Positions 56,107 through 64,000 of a DNA stretch of 64,000 nt are shown in pieces (position 1 is the first letter of the stretch; each line of letters opens with the position of its first letter). The notes beneath the pieces were generated by a model, which saw only the letters and a list, made by a program, of their open reading frames with translations, was not told the DNA's origin and made no database searches. The DNA is from Oceanobacillus luteolus. GTDB lineage: Bacteria; Bacillota; Bacilli; Bacillales; Amphibacillaceae. The translations under genes were made by a program, and so were the position numbers. The stretch spans positions 62,001 to 126,000 of the forward strand of contig NZ_JAMBON010000001.1 of the NCBI RefSeq assembly GCF_023715655.1. The letters are read 5' to 3'.

Positions 56107-56615
56107 AGTGGCTTGGTGCTGTATTACTGATTATCGCTTCCACATGTATAGGGATGTATATAAGTAATCGATTTGAGAAAAGACCAAAGCATATTAGGCA
56201 ACTGCAAAGTGCATTGCAGCTTTTGGAAGCTGAAATAACGTATAGTCAATCACCCCTCCAAATGGCGTTTCGTACAATTGCAAACCAGCTGCCATTCCCA
56301 GTCAGTCAATTTTTCCATCTGCTTAGTGAAGATATGAAAACAGCTGAAACAGATTTTACGATACTTTGGAATAAGAGGGCAGAGGAGTTGGCCGAATTAG
56401 CCAGTTACAGAAAGAATGAGGTTGAGATTCTTAAACAATTTGGCAGTTCACTAGGTCAACATGATTTTATCCAACAGCAAAAACAAATACGTCTTGCTTT
56501 GACTCATTTAGAACGTGAACTTGAAGATGCGCGGGACGAGCATCATAAATACAGTAAACTAGCCAGAAGTTTAGGTGTGCTCTTAGGTGTATTTATCGTG
56601 TTACTGCTCGTCTAG
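56097..56615 (+). CDS. spoIIIAB: Stage III sporulation protein AB
   Basis: The 172-residue protein is related to the GspF platform proteins. N-terminal membrane helix (KWLGAVLLIIASTCIGMYI), FEKRPKHIRQLQSALQLLEAEITY, and a C-terminal helix (LGVLLGVFIVLLLV). Starts at ATG 56097, or 56103 by alignment to B. subtilis. Part of the mother-cell complex needed for sigma-G activity. Confidence 0.95.
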   Translation: MEMKWLGAVLLIIASTCIGMYISNRFEKRPKHIRQLQSALQLLEAEITYSQSPLQMAFRTIANQLPFPVSQFFHLLSEDMKTAETDFTILWNKRAEELAELASYRKNEVEILKQFGSSLGQHDFIQQQKQIRLALTHLERELEDARDEHHKYSKLARSLGVLLGVFIVLLLV

Positions 56616-56633
56616 TCAGAAAGGGGTAAGAGC

Positions 56634-56834
56634 ATGCTCACCGATATATCTGTTTTATTTCAAATCGCAGGCATTGGCATCATCCTTGCTCTGATCCATA
56701 CGATATTAAAGCAGATGGGCAAGGAAGAAATAGCACAGTTCGCAACTTTAGTTGGATTTATTATCGTTCTCTATATTGTCATTAATGGGCTGAGTGATTT
56801 ATTTAATCAGATAAAATCGGTTTTTCTATTTTAG
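56634..56834 (+). CDS. spoIIIAC: Stage III sporulation protein AC
   Basis: A 66-residue protein with two membrane helices (ISVLFQIAGIGIILALIHTIL and ATLVGFIIVLYIVINGL) joined by KQMGKEEIAQ. AGAAAGGGGTAAG precedes the ATG. An integral membrane part of the SpoIIIA channel. The gap to spoIIIAD is unusually long, at 92 bases. Confidence 0.95.
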   Translation: MLTDISVLFQIAGIGIILALIHTILKQMGKEEIAQFATLVGFIIVLYIVINGLSDLFNQIKSVFLF

Positions 56835-56926
56835 GAGAATAGAAGATTTATGAAATTATTCCAATACACTTGTTAATAGCCGAAATGACTTTTATTGGAC
56901 AAGTAATAAATCCTTAGGAGAAAAAT

Positions 56927-57319
56927 ATGGATATATTACAATTAGTTATTATTTCAATAGTTGCTAGTGTAATCTTTATTATTTTAAAAGATATTAATCC
57001 AGGTTTTGCGTTTTTTATCATTATTTTAGTGGGAATCATCATTTTCTCTAGTGTCATCCAACAAATCCGTTTAATATTTCAGGTCATCCAATCATTGGGA
57101 GAGCAAGCGAGTGTTCCCGGATTATATCTCGAAACCATATTGAAAATTATTGGTATTGCTTATATAGCTGAACTGGGTGCGAGCATGACGAAAGATGCAG
57201 GGCTGAACTCGGTTGCTAAGAATATTGAACTTGCTGGAAAAATATTTATTCTTCTACTTGCCATACCTATAATTACAGCAGTAATTGAAGCAATTGTAAA
57301 TTTTCTGCCTACGGTTTAA
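56927..57319 (+). CDS. spoIIIAD: Stage III sporulation protein AD
   Basis: The 130-residue membrane protein (four helices, ELGASMTKDAGLNSVAKNIELAGK between the third and fourth) is homologous to spoIIIAC repeated. TTAGGAG precedes the ATG. Component of the channel between mother cell and forespore. Confidence 0.95.
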   Translation: MDILQLVIISIVASVIFIILKDINPGFAFFIIILVGIIIFSSVIQQIRLIFQVIQSLGEQASVPGLYLETILKIIGIAYIAELGASMTKDAGLNSVAKNIELAGKIFILLLAIPIITAVIEAIVNFLPTV

Positions 57320-57330
57320 GGAGCAAGCAT

Positions 57331-58500
57331 ATGACTAAAAAATTAGTTATGGGTTTCATCATCTTATTCATCACTTTATGGTTTCCCATAATCGTTAAAG
57401 CAGAAGATGGGGATTTGCAAATCCAAGAACAACTAATTGATGATATCTCATTAGAATCTGTAGAGGAATACTGGGAAAACATTGGTAGTGAATACGGAGG
57501 GTATTTACCAGAGGTTGATCGTACGTCGCTGAAAGATTTTATTCGAAATACAGACAGTTTTTCCTTCAAACAAGTTTTCCGAGGGGTTATGGATTTTTTG
57601 TTTCATGAACTAATCTTCAATGGTAAATTACTTGGAAGCTTATTATTGCTAACTATATTTTCCATGATCCTTCAGTCCATGCATGCAGCTTTTGAGAAAA
57701 GCACCGTAAGTAAAATTGCGTATTTTGTCGTGTTTTTAGTTTTGATTTTTATTGCTCTTTCCAGCTTCTTTACGGTTGTCACTTACGCAAAAGATGCAAT
57801 CGATACGATGAGCAGTTTTATGATCGGTCTATTGCCACTGATTTTAGGAATCATGGTTACCTTCGGGAACATATTTGCTGTATCGTTTTTTCATCCAATA
57901 ATTATTTTTCTCATTCATTTCACTGGCGTCTTTATTTCATATTTTGCAATTCCCCTGTTGTCATTTGCTGTGCTTCTAGTCATTATAAGCAGTCTATCTG
58001 ATAATTATAAAGTAACGAACCTAGCGAATTTGCTTCGCTCTGTAGCGATAAGCAGTCTTGGTGTATTATTTACAGTCTTTCTTGGGGTCATGTCCGTACA
58101 GGGTGCAGCTAGTGCGATTCAGGACGGAGTAGCAATGAAGACCGCAAAATTCATCACAGGCAACTTCATACCGGTAGTCGGTAGAACTTTCACGGATGCA
58201 GCAGATACTATTTTATCTGCCAGTCTCCTCTTAAAAAATTCTTTAGGTATAGTCGGACTCGTCGTAATACTATTCATTTGTTTGTTTCCAGCTATTAAGA
58301 TTCTTGTCATTGCTTTTATTTATAAATTGGCAGCGGCAATCTTGGAGCCGCTTGGCAAGGGGCCGATCATTACTACCCTACAATCACTGAGCACGTATAT
58401 TTTGTATGTATTAGCTTGCCTTCTCGCGGTCTCTTTCATGTTTCTACTTGCGATTGTGCTAATTGTTGCGGCAAGTAATCTGACACTCCTTCTAAGGTAG
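57331..58500 (+). CDS. spoIIIAE: Stage III sporulation protein AE
   Basis: The 389-residue protein has a signal peptide (residues 1-24, ending VKAEDG), an extracytoplasmic part and about eight membrane helices with SVQGAASAIQDGVAMKTAKF as the conserved loop. It is the large polytopic part of the channel. AAGGAGCAAGC precedes the ATG. Confidence 0.95.
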   Translation: MTKKLVMGFIILFITLWFPIIVKAEDGDLQIQEQLIDDISLESVEEYWENIGSEYGGYLPEVDRTSLKDFIRNTDSFSFKQVFRGVMDFLFHELIFNGKLLGSLLLLTIFSMILQSMHAAFEKSTVSKIAYFVVFLVLIFIALSSFFTVVTYAKDAIDTMSSFMIGLLPLILGIMVTFGNIFAVSFFHPIIIFLIHFTGVFISYFAIPLLSFAVLLVIISSLSDNYKVTNLANLLRSVAISSLGVLFTVFLGVMSVQGAASAIQDGVAMKTAKFITGNFIPVVGRTFTDAADTILSASLLLKNSLGIVGLVVILFICLFPAIKILVIAFIYKLAAAILEPLGKGPIITTLQSLSTYILYVLACLLAVSFMFLLAIVLIVAASNLTLLLR

Positions 58501-58504
58501 AGTG

Positions 58505-59125
58505 ATGATAATGGAATTTATATCAGATTGGATTACACAAATTATTATATTTATTTTATTAGCGACTATCATTGATTTACTTACACCAAATCTTGCAATG
58601 AGTAAGTATATCAAACTCGTATTAGGTTTAATCTTGATTTTAATTTTACTCACTCCAATCTTTTCGCTCTTTAATTTGGACTTTGAGGGGGCCATAAATA
58701 ATAACTACAGAAATCTATTTGAAATGGATGGGGAGATGGAAAGAATGGAAAGTTCAATAGAAATGCAAAAAAGTGAAATAGAATCAACACATGATGCATA
58801 TATTTTAGAAGAAATGGCTGTCCAATTAAAATCTCTCACAAACGAAGAACTGCTTGACGAACATGATGCTCACATAACAGATATAAATTTTCAGTTTGAG
58901 GACGAGACAACCAAGACATACGAAGGACTGACAGAGGTTATCGTTTATTTAGAGAAAGGGGCTGACGGGGAAGGAAATATAAAACCAATCGAACAAATCG
59001 TGATCAATTCATCAGAAATTGAAGAAGATGGAGAAATGGATGAAAGCATTATCAAACTGTTGAGAGATAAATGGGAGCTGGAAGATAAAAAAATTACTAT
59101 TCACTGGGAAGGGGGGACATCTTGA
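58505..59125 (+). CDS. spoIIIAF: Stage III sporulation protein AF
   Basis: The roughly 206-residue protein has two N-terminal membrane helices (IIIFILLATIIDLLTP, YIKLVLGLILILILLTPIF) and an extracytoplasmic ring-building-like domain. Start codons at GTG 58502, ATG 58505 and ATG 58511 are all possible; AAGGTAG favours 58505, alignment favours 58511. It overlaps spoIIIAG by 4 bases. Confidence 0.94.
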   Translation: MIMEFISDWITQIIIFILLATIIDLLTPNLAMSKYIKLVLGLILILILLTPIFSLFNLDFEGAINNNYRNLFEMDGEMERMESSIEMQKSEIESTHDAYILEEMAVQLKSLTNEELLDEHDAHITDINFQFEDETTKTYEGLTEVIVYLEKGADGEGNIKPIEQIVINSSEIEEDGEMDESIIKLLRDKWELEDKKITIHWEGGTS

Positions 59126-59742
59126 AACGACTTCTTGATAAGTTGCTTTCAAATGATTCTGGAAGAGAAAAGATGACTCTAAAACCAAAATACTTTTTGA
59201 TTATAGGATTAGTTGGCTTGTTGTTAATTTTAATGAGTAACCTGTTGTTTAATAAGAAAGATGAATTAGAACCACAATATGAATCACCGGTAACAGAGCA
59301 AAAAACACAGGCTGGAGAAGCAGCAACGAGTCCAGCTTCAGAGATTGACGAATTGGCCCGCAGTTATGAACAAGATTTAGTAACGATGCTCAACAAAATT
59401 CAAGGGGTATCAGAAGCTGAAGTAATGGTTAATTTGGATTCATCTGATATAAAAGTGTACGAGCATAACCTCATTTCTGGCACGCAAACGACTAGTGAAG
59501 AAGATCAAAGTGGTGGTACCAGACAAGTGGAGGATCGTACAGAAGATATGCAAACGGTTTTAGTCAGGCAAGGGGATACCGAACAGCCTATACTTGTACA
59601 AACGAAACGTCCGGATGTAAGGGGTGTTTTCGTTGTAGCAAAAGGTGCTGAAAAAGCAAATGTAAAAAGTTGGATTATTGAGGCAATATCTAGTGTCCTA
59701 GATGTTCCTACCCACCGAATTTCTGTAATGCCTAAAGATTAA
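59122..59742 (+). CDS. spoIIIAG: Stage III sporulation protein AG
   Basis: The 206-residue protein has one membrane helix (about residues 26-44) and an extracytoplasmic ring-building motif domain (LVTMLNKIQGVSEAEVMVNLDSS) that makes large rings in the intermembrane space. Starts at TTG 59122 behind GAAGGGGGG. It is disturbed by no frameshift. Confidence 0.95.
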   Translation: MKRLLDKLLSNDSGREKMTLKPKYFLIIGLVGLLLILMSNLLFNKKDELEPQYESPVTEQKTQAGEAATSPASEIDELARSYEQDLVTMLNKIQGVSEAEVMVNLDSSDIKVYEHNLISGTQTTSEEDQSGGTRQVEDRTEDMQTVLVRQGDTEQPILVQTKRPDVRGVFVVAKGAEKANVKSWIIEAISSVLDVPTHRISVMPKD

Positions 59743-59753
59743 GGAGGAGTATC

Positions 59754-60317
59754 ATGTTAAAAAAACAAACGGTTTGGTTACTTACGATGTTAAGTTTATT
59801 GGTTGTGTTAAGTGTCTTTTATATTATGTCTCCAAATGACGATTTAACCTTAGTGAATCAAGGAAGCGATGAGAATGAAGAAGTAGTGCAAACTGAATCA
59901 ACCACAGAGGATTCTGCTGAAGCAGAGGTAACTGATATTACAAATGTCACGAGTGATGAATTATTCGATATGATTCGAATGGAAGTGCAAGATGATCGCA
60001 GTATGGAAAAATCCCGTTTAGAAGCGATTGTTTCCTCAAGTACGGCTTCAATAGAAGAAAAAGATAATGCTTTAAAAGGGATTGACGAACTGGAAACAAT
60101 CCAAATGAAAGAGAAGATTCTGGAACAATCCATCGTCTCAGAAGCGGGTTATGAAGATGTCTTGGTTAGAAGTTCCGACGACGATAAAGTGCATGTCCAA
60201 GTGCGTGCGGACGAGTTATCCAGCGAAGAAGCACTAAAAATTATGCAAATGGTAAGAGATGAATTTAATCGCGATGTAACTGTTGAAGTAAACTATCAAT
60301 CTGCTTCTGCTAGATAA
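59754..60317 (+). CDS. spoIIIAH: Stage III sporulation protein AH
   Basis: The 187-residue protein has an N-terminal membrane helix (residues 5-25), an acidic linker and a C-terminal YscJ/FliF-like ring domain (ILEQSIVSEAGYEDVLVR ... NRDVTVEVNY) that binds SpoIIQ across the septum. AAGGAGGAGT precedes the ATG. End of the spoIIIA operon, with a hairpin after it. Confidence 0.95.
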   Translation: MLKKQTVWLLTMLSLLVVLSVFYIMSPNDDLTLVNQGSDENEEVVQTESTTEDSAEAEVTDITNVTSDELFDMIRMEVQDDRSMEKSRLEAIVSSSTASIEEKDNALKGIDELETIQMKEKILEQSIVSEAGYEDVLVRSSDDDKVHVQVRADELSSEEALKIMQMVRDEFNRDVTVEVNYQSASAR

Positions 60318-60328
60318 ATAATCTATTA

Positions 60329-60356
60329 AAATCCAGACGAATATTCGTCTGGATTT
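60329..60356 (+). terminator. Terminator of the spoIIIA operon
   Basis: Perfect 13-bp stem AAATCCAGACGAA/TTCGTCTGGATTT with a 2-base loop, followed by ATTATTT. Confidence 0.75.
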
Positions 60357-60733
60357 ATTATTTCATAGCCGATTCACGAATAACAATCCGTATCCTATGC
60401 TCATCGTTCCCCAGGACTGCGTAGCTTAATCACAAATGAAAAGTATTTTAGTTCGATCAGTATTTAATTTATGCTCTATTCCTTTATAGCACCAGCTTCT
60501 AATTGTAACTTATAATTTTATTAGCTATAGTCATTCACTACTGATATAATGGATAGATGGAAACCATACTACATATTTCTGTTGTTACACTTGCCTATCG
60601 ATAAAGCATTGGCTTAGAATAAAGTGAAATGGCATAGGCATAGTGAACATCTAAGTTTTCGATGTAGTTGTGAGGTTTGCATGAATTAAGTAAAATATAC
60701 CGTATACAAAACATATAAGGGGTGCGTTTACTG
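60357..60733 (+). promoter_or_regulatory. Promoter region and structured leader of the acc operon
   Basis: No gene. A perfect extended -10, TGATATAAT (60542-60550), should start a leader of about 170 bases. It contains TGCCTAT (60592-60598) complementary to ATAGGCA (60634-60640), and a hairpin ACATC/GATGT (60647-60651 with 60661-60665). No known riboswitch is recognised. Confidence 0.5.
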
Positions 60734-61237
60734 ATGTTAAAAGTACAAGAGATACGCGAAATCATCAAACTAATTGATGAATCTTCTATTACAGAATTCA
60801 ATTATGAGTCGAATGGTACAACAGTTACTTTGAAGAAGGGAACGGAAGTTGTATCTAAGGCTGCGAGTCCAGCAACACAAGTGATTGAAGTGCCGGCAAC
60901 AGCACAAGCTCAAGAACAAACAGTGCAAGTACAAAAAGAAGTGAAACAAGAAACCGTAAAACAAGAGAAACAAGAAGTATCGACAGAAACGGTGGATTAC
61001 GATTATGAAGTAGTCTCACCAATGGTTGGTACATTCTATTCTGCACCATCACCTGAAGATGATCCATATGTGACAGTTGGAACGAAAGTAGAACCTCAAT
61101 CCATTGTCTGTATCGTAGAAGCGATGAAGTTATTTAACGAAATTGAAGCTGAAGTGAGCGGAGAAATCGTTGAAATACTCGTGCAAAATGGAGAATTAGT
61201 GGAATATGGTCAGCCATTATTCCGTGTAAAGAAATAA
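60734..61237 (+). CDS. accB: Acetyl-CoA carboxylase biotin carboxyl carrier protein
   Basis: The 167-residue carrier holds biotin for malonyl-CoA synthesis. An N-terminal helix ([14 protein letters not shown]), a Gln/Lys/Glu/Val-rich flexible linker (about residues 45-88), and the biotinyl domain with VEAMKLFNE, whose lysine is the biotin site. ATG 60734 has AAGGGGTG upstream; a GTG at 60722 is too close to that site. accC follows after 15 bases. Confidence 0.96.
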   Translation: MLKVQEIREIIKLIDESSITEFNYESNGTTVTLKKGTEVVSKAASPATQVIEVPATAQAQEQTVQVQKEVKQETVKQEKQEVSTETVDYDYEVVSPMVGTFYSAPSPEDDPYVTVGTKVEPQSIVCIVEAMKLFNEIEAEVSGEIVEILVQNGELVEYGQPLFRVKK

Positions 61238-61252
61238 TAAGGGGATGGAGTA

Positions 61253-62608
61253 ATGATTAAGAAAGTATTAGTCGCGAATAGAGGCGAGATTGCTGTTCGT
61301 ATTATCCGTGCTTGTCATGAGATGGGCATTGAGGCAGTCGCAATCTATTCGGAAGCAGATAAAGAATCGTTACATGTTCAATTGGCTGACGAAGCGTATT
61401 GTATCGGGCCAACATTAAGCAAGGATAGCTATCTTAATTTTACTAATATCTTGAGTCTCGCAACATTGACAGATGTGGATGCGATTCATCCAGGATATGG
61501 GTTTTTAGCTGAGAATGCTGACTTTGCTGAAATGTGTGAGGCATGTAATATCACGTTTATTGGACCTACACCTGAAGCTATTCAACGTATGGGCATAAAA
61601 GACGTCGCTCGTGAAACGATGAGGCAGGCTAACGTGCCGATTGTTCCCGGTTCAGATGGAATTATTGAAACTGAAGAAGAGGGAAGGGAAGTAGCCGAGA
61701 AAATTGGCTACCCAGTTATAATTAAAGCTACTGCAGGTGGCGGTGGTAAAGGTATTCGTGTAGCAAGAAATGAGGAAGACCTGATTAAAGGAATTCGGGT
61801 TACACAAAAGGAAGCAGAAACTGCATTTGGCAATCCGGGAGTATACCTAGAGAAATTCATCGAAGACTTTCGCCATGTGGAAATTCAAGTTCTTGCGGAT
61901 AAACATGGTAATATCATTCATTTGGGCGAACGTGATTGTACCGTTCAACGTCGATTGCAAAAATTAATTGAAGAGACACCATCTCCAGCGATTACACCAG
62001 AAATTCGGAAACAGATGGGTGAAGCAGCTGTTAATGCAGCTGCAGCAGTTGACTACGTTGGCGCAGGTACGATTGAGTTTATTTTTGACCGTCAGTCACA
62101 GGAATTCTATTTCATGGAAATGAATACTAGAATTCAAGTGGAACACCCTGTTACGGAAATGGTTACCGGTGTTGATCTGATAAAAGAACAAATCAAAATA
62201 GCAAATAATGAAAAGCTTAGTCTAAAGCAAGAGGATATCACATTTAATGGATGGTCTATCGAGTGCAGAATCAATGCGGAAAATCCGTACAAGAACTTTA
62301 TGCCGTCTGCCGGTATGATAGATATGTATCTTGCGCCAGGTGGGTTCGGTATCCGTGTGGATTCAGCAGCATATACCGGTTATACAATTCCACCATATTA
62401 TGATTCGATGATTGCAAAACTTATAGCATACGCTCCAACAAGAGACGAAGCTATTAAAAAAATGAAACGTGCGCTCGATGAATTTATTATTGAAGGAATT
62501 CATACAACCATTCCATTCCACCGACAAATCATGGAGCATGAAGTGTTCCAAAATGGAGATTTTAATACGAACTTCCTTGATGAAAACCCAATCGTTGAGA
62601 AAAAATGA
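61253..62608 (+). CDS. accC: Acetyl-CoA carboxylase biotin carboxylase subunit
   Basis: The 451-residue ATP-grasp enzyme carboxylates biotin on AccB. It has [28 protein letters not shown], the glycine-rich [13 protein letters not shown] lid, [21 protein letters not shown] and [26 protein letters not shown] precedes the ATG. Standard length and order. Confidence 0.98.
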   Translation: MIKKVLVANRGEIAVRIIRACHEMGIEAVAIYSEADKESLHVQLADEAYCIGPTLSKDSYLNFTNILSLATLTDVDAIHPGYGFLAENADFAEMCEACNITFIGPTPEAIQRMGIKDVARETMRQANVPIVPGSDGIIETEEEGREVAEKIGYPVIIKATAGGGGKGIRVARNEEDLIKGIRVTQKEAETAFGNPGVYLEKFIEDFRHVEIQVLADKHGNIIHLGERDCTVQRRLQKLIEETPSPAITPEIRKQMGEAAVNAAAAVDYVGAGTIEFIFDRQSQEFYFMEMNTRIQVEHPVTEMVTGVDLIKEQIKIANNEKLSLKQEDITFNGWSIECRINAENPYKNFMPSAGMIDMYLAPGGFGIRVDSAAYTGYTIPPYYDSMIAKLIAYAPTRDEAIKKMKRALDEFIIEGIHTTIPFHRQIMEHEVFQNGDFNTNFLDENPIVEKK

Positions 62609-62633
62609 CAACTTACTAAAAAGGTGTGATTTC

Positions 62634-63020
62634 ATGAGTGAACAACCATTATTGAATGTTAGTGACGACACGTCCTTAGGTAAAGTGGAAATTGCCCCAG
62701 AAGTAATTGAAGTGATTGCAGGTATTGCAGCAACGGACGTTAAGGGATTATATGCCATGCGTGGCAACTTTGCATCTGGAGTAGCAGAACGATTTGGAAA
62801 GCAAACTCATAACAAAGGTGTGAAGGTTGAACTTACGGACACCGGAATTAACATTGACGTATATTGTATTCTACACTTTGGTTCCTCCATACCTAAAGTT
62901 GCTCAGGAACTGCAAACGAATATCAGACAAAGTTTGAAGACGATGACTCAACTTGATATTTCGGAGATTAATATCCATGTAGTCGGCATTCATATGGATG
63001 AAAAAGAAGATAAAGAGTAA
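62634..63020 (+). CDS. yqhY: Asp23/Gls24 family envelope stress protein YqhY
   Basis: The 128-residue protein contains the Asp23 fold: GKVEIAPEVIEVIAGIAATDVKG, then VKVELTDTGINIDVYC. YqhY is conserved with accBC and is proposed to affect acetyl-CoA carboxylase activity in Firmicutes. ATG 62634 has AAAAAGGTGTG upstream; the open frame reaches far into accC in another frame and is not used. Confidence 0.94.
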   Translation: MSEQPLLNVSDDTSLGKVEIAPEVIEVIAGIAATDVKGLYAMRGNFASGVAERFGKQTHNKGVKVELTDTGINIDVYCILHFGSSIPKVAQELQTNIRQSLKTMTQLDISEINIHVVGIHMDEKEDKE

Positions 63021-63026
63021 GACACC

Positions 63027-63058
63027 AAGGCCAGAGCTAATCACTTTGGCCTTCTTTT
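63027..63058 (+). terminator. Possible terminator after yqhY
   Basis: 7-bp stem AAGGCCA/TGGCCTT (63027-63033 with 63047-63053), followed by CTTTTAT. Moderate. Confidence 0.6.
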
Positions 63059-63175
63059 ATTCTGATATGATGGGAATACTATTACATAACGGGAACGTAA
63101 GAATCTCCTGTGAGTAGCATTCAAACTGTAAAACATGTTATTATTTGTGAAGAAACGTGTAAAAGGAGCAATAGG

Positions 63176-63559
63176 ATGAAACGAAGAGAAGCAAGAGAAA
63201 AAGCATTTCAATTTCTTTTTCAAATAGATATAAATGATGAGGTCGACAATCACATCGTACAAGATTACCTAGAAGAGCAAAATAACGATAAATTCCTCAA
63301 GCAGTTGATTGAAGGAGTAATGGATAAAAAGCAGGAAGTAGACGATACAATCTCCAGACATCTTGAAAATTGGTCTTTAGATCGTTTAGCTTCTGTAGAG
63401 AGAACAGCTTTACGTCTTGCTGCTTTTGAAATTGAATATCTGGACGACATTCCTACGAATGTTTCAATCAATGAAGCTGTAGAGCTGGCCAATCGTTATG
63501 GTGATGCGAAATCAGGGAAATTTATTAATGGTGTGTTATCTAAAATCGTTCAAAAGTGA
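63176..63559 (+). CDS. nusB: Transcription antitermination factor NusB
   Basis: The 127-residue all-helical factor binds boxA RNA with S10 in rRNA antitermination. KRREAREKAFQFLFQIDIN and the SINEAVELANRYGDAKSGKFINGVLSKI end are diagnostic. ATG 63176 has AAAGGAGCAATAGG upstream; the open frame to 63110 is unsupported. folD follows after 11 bases. Confidence 0.97.
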   Translation: MKRREAREKAFQFLFQIDINDEVDNHIVQDYLEEQNNDKFLKQLIEGVMDKKQEVDDTISRHLENWSLDRLASVERTALRLAAFEIEYLDDIPTNVSINEAVELANRYGDAKSGKFINGVLSKIVQK

Positions 63560-63570
63560 GGGAATGGAAA

Positions 63571-64000
63571 ATGACTGCTGATATTATAAGTGGAAAAGAA
63601 TTATCTGCTCAAATTAAACGCAATTTATCTCAAGAGATTCTACAATTGAAAGAAAAAAATCTGGTACCGAAATTAGTAGTTGTCTTAGTAGGGGATAATC
63701 CCGCATCTCTGTCTTACGTAAAAGGAAAAGAAAAAGCAGCGGCAGAAGTTGGAATGGATTCTGATTTAATCAGATTACCAGTTGAAACTTCTGAACAAGA
63801 ACTTTTATCCTTGCTCGATCAATTAAATCAAGATTCTTCCGTTCACGGAATACTTGTCCAGCTTCCGTTACCTGAACAAATTGATGAACAAAAAGTCATT
63901 GATCGAATCGATCCTAAAAAAGATGTAGATGGCTTCCATCCTATCAATATTGGAAAAATGATGACTGGTGAAGATAGTTTCTTACCGTGTACTCCTTATG
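63571..64000 (+). CDS. folD: Bifunctional methylenetetrahydrofolate dehydrogenase/cyclohydrolase FolD, 3' truncated by window edge
   Basis: The first 143 residues are visible and the frame stays open to the window end. FolD makes 10-formyl-THF for purine synthesis. The N-terminus TADIISGKELSAQI and the blocks VVLVGDNPASLSYVKGKEKA with the catalytic lysine, HGILVQLPLP and DPKKDVDGFHPINIG are characteristic. GAGGGAATGG precedes the ATG. It continues the nusB-folD operon known from B. subtilis. Confidence 0.96.
   Translation, partial: MTADIISGKELSAQIKRNLSQEILQLKEKNLVPKLVVVLVGDNPASLSYVKGKEKAAAEVGMDSDLIRLPVETSEQELLSLLDQLNQDSSVHGILVQLPLPEQIDEQKVIDRIDPKKDVDGFHPINIGKMMTGEDSFLPCTPY

Noticed and set aside
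62469-62633. N-terminal extension of yqhY inside accC
   Set aside because: It is out of frame with accC and composed of frame-shadow residues; ATG 62634 has a ribosome site.

Overview
The window is an AT-rich chromosome segment from an endospore-forming member of the Bacillaceae. The evidence is a full spoIIIA operon, the Bacillus-type comG pseudopilus operon, T-box and glycine riboswitch control, polycistronic layout with strong GGAGG ribosome binding sites, many GTG/TTG starts, and gene order that follows the Bacillus subtilis yqfF-to-folD region almost from end to end. Missing genes relative to B. subtilis, the class II ribonucleotide reductase and the protein sequences point (inference) to an Oceanobacillus/Virgibacillus-like relative rather than Bacillus itself. 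Nothing looks like a prophage, an integrative element, a CRISPR array or an rRNA operon.

Layout. 1-4275: c-di-AMP phosphodiesterase pgpH (5' cut), ybeY, dgkA, era, yqzL, recO. 4276-7628: a strong promoter and a glycine T-box controlling glyQS. 7764-17949: ccpN and ppsR (central carbon control), dnaG-sigA (primase and main sigma factor), an unrecognised membrane protein, cytochrome c550, trmK, yqfO, cshB, nfo. 17992-21652: small conserved genes (yqfT, yqfX-like, yqfZ-like), an NfeD protein and a Na/phosphate cotransporter. 21840-22734: six tRNA genes (Asn, Met, His, Met/Ile2, Ser, Phe) plus a broken 5' copy of tRNA-Phe. 22998-31000: sodA, pbpA, phoU, yqzC/yqzD, rpmG, rhomboid protease gluP, yqgQ, glucokinase. 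31208-35821: an LTA synthase-family enzyme, small conserved genes, a beta-lactamase-fold hydrolase, a repeat-rich intergenic region and a cysteine-bearing HTH regulator. 35922-39770 (minus): comGA to comGG. 39897-42508: yqzE, yqhG and SNF2-type helicase yqhH. 42655-46904: tandem glycine riboswitch, terminator and glycine cleavage operon gcvT-gcvPA-gcvPB. 47041-55010: yqhL, B12-dependent ribonucleotide reductase with a paired NrdR operator, mntR, patatin-like yqhO, yqhP, yqhR, prolidase-type yqhT, efp. 55183-60317: spoIIIAA-AH, the mother-cell channel and engulfment complex. 60734-64000: accB, accC, Asp23-family yqhY, nusB and folD (3' cut).

How it works together. Most of the window is housekeeping: translation (glyQS, era, ybeY, efp, rpmG, tRNAs), replication and transcription (dnaG, sigA, recO, nusB), envelope (pbpA, LTA synthase, undecaprenol kinase, acc) and development (comG, spoIIIA). 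RNA-level control is rich: a T-box senses uncharged tRNA-Gly, and a tandem glycine riboswitch, whose last stem overlaps the terminator stem, switches on glycine breakdown. Less ordinary signals sit between genes: a dispersed noncoding repeat present in three copies, the damaged tRNA cluster, a hexapeptide mini-ORF before dnaG, an 88-bp inverted-repeat unit, a 19-bp palindrome over the ccpN -10 box, a structured acc leader, and two direct repeats resembling PhoP boxes before a phoU that has no pst genes beside it. I did not find a convincing undescribed multi-gene system.
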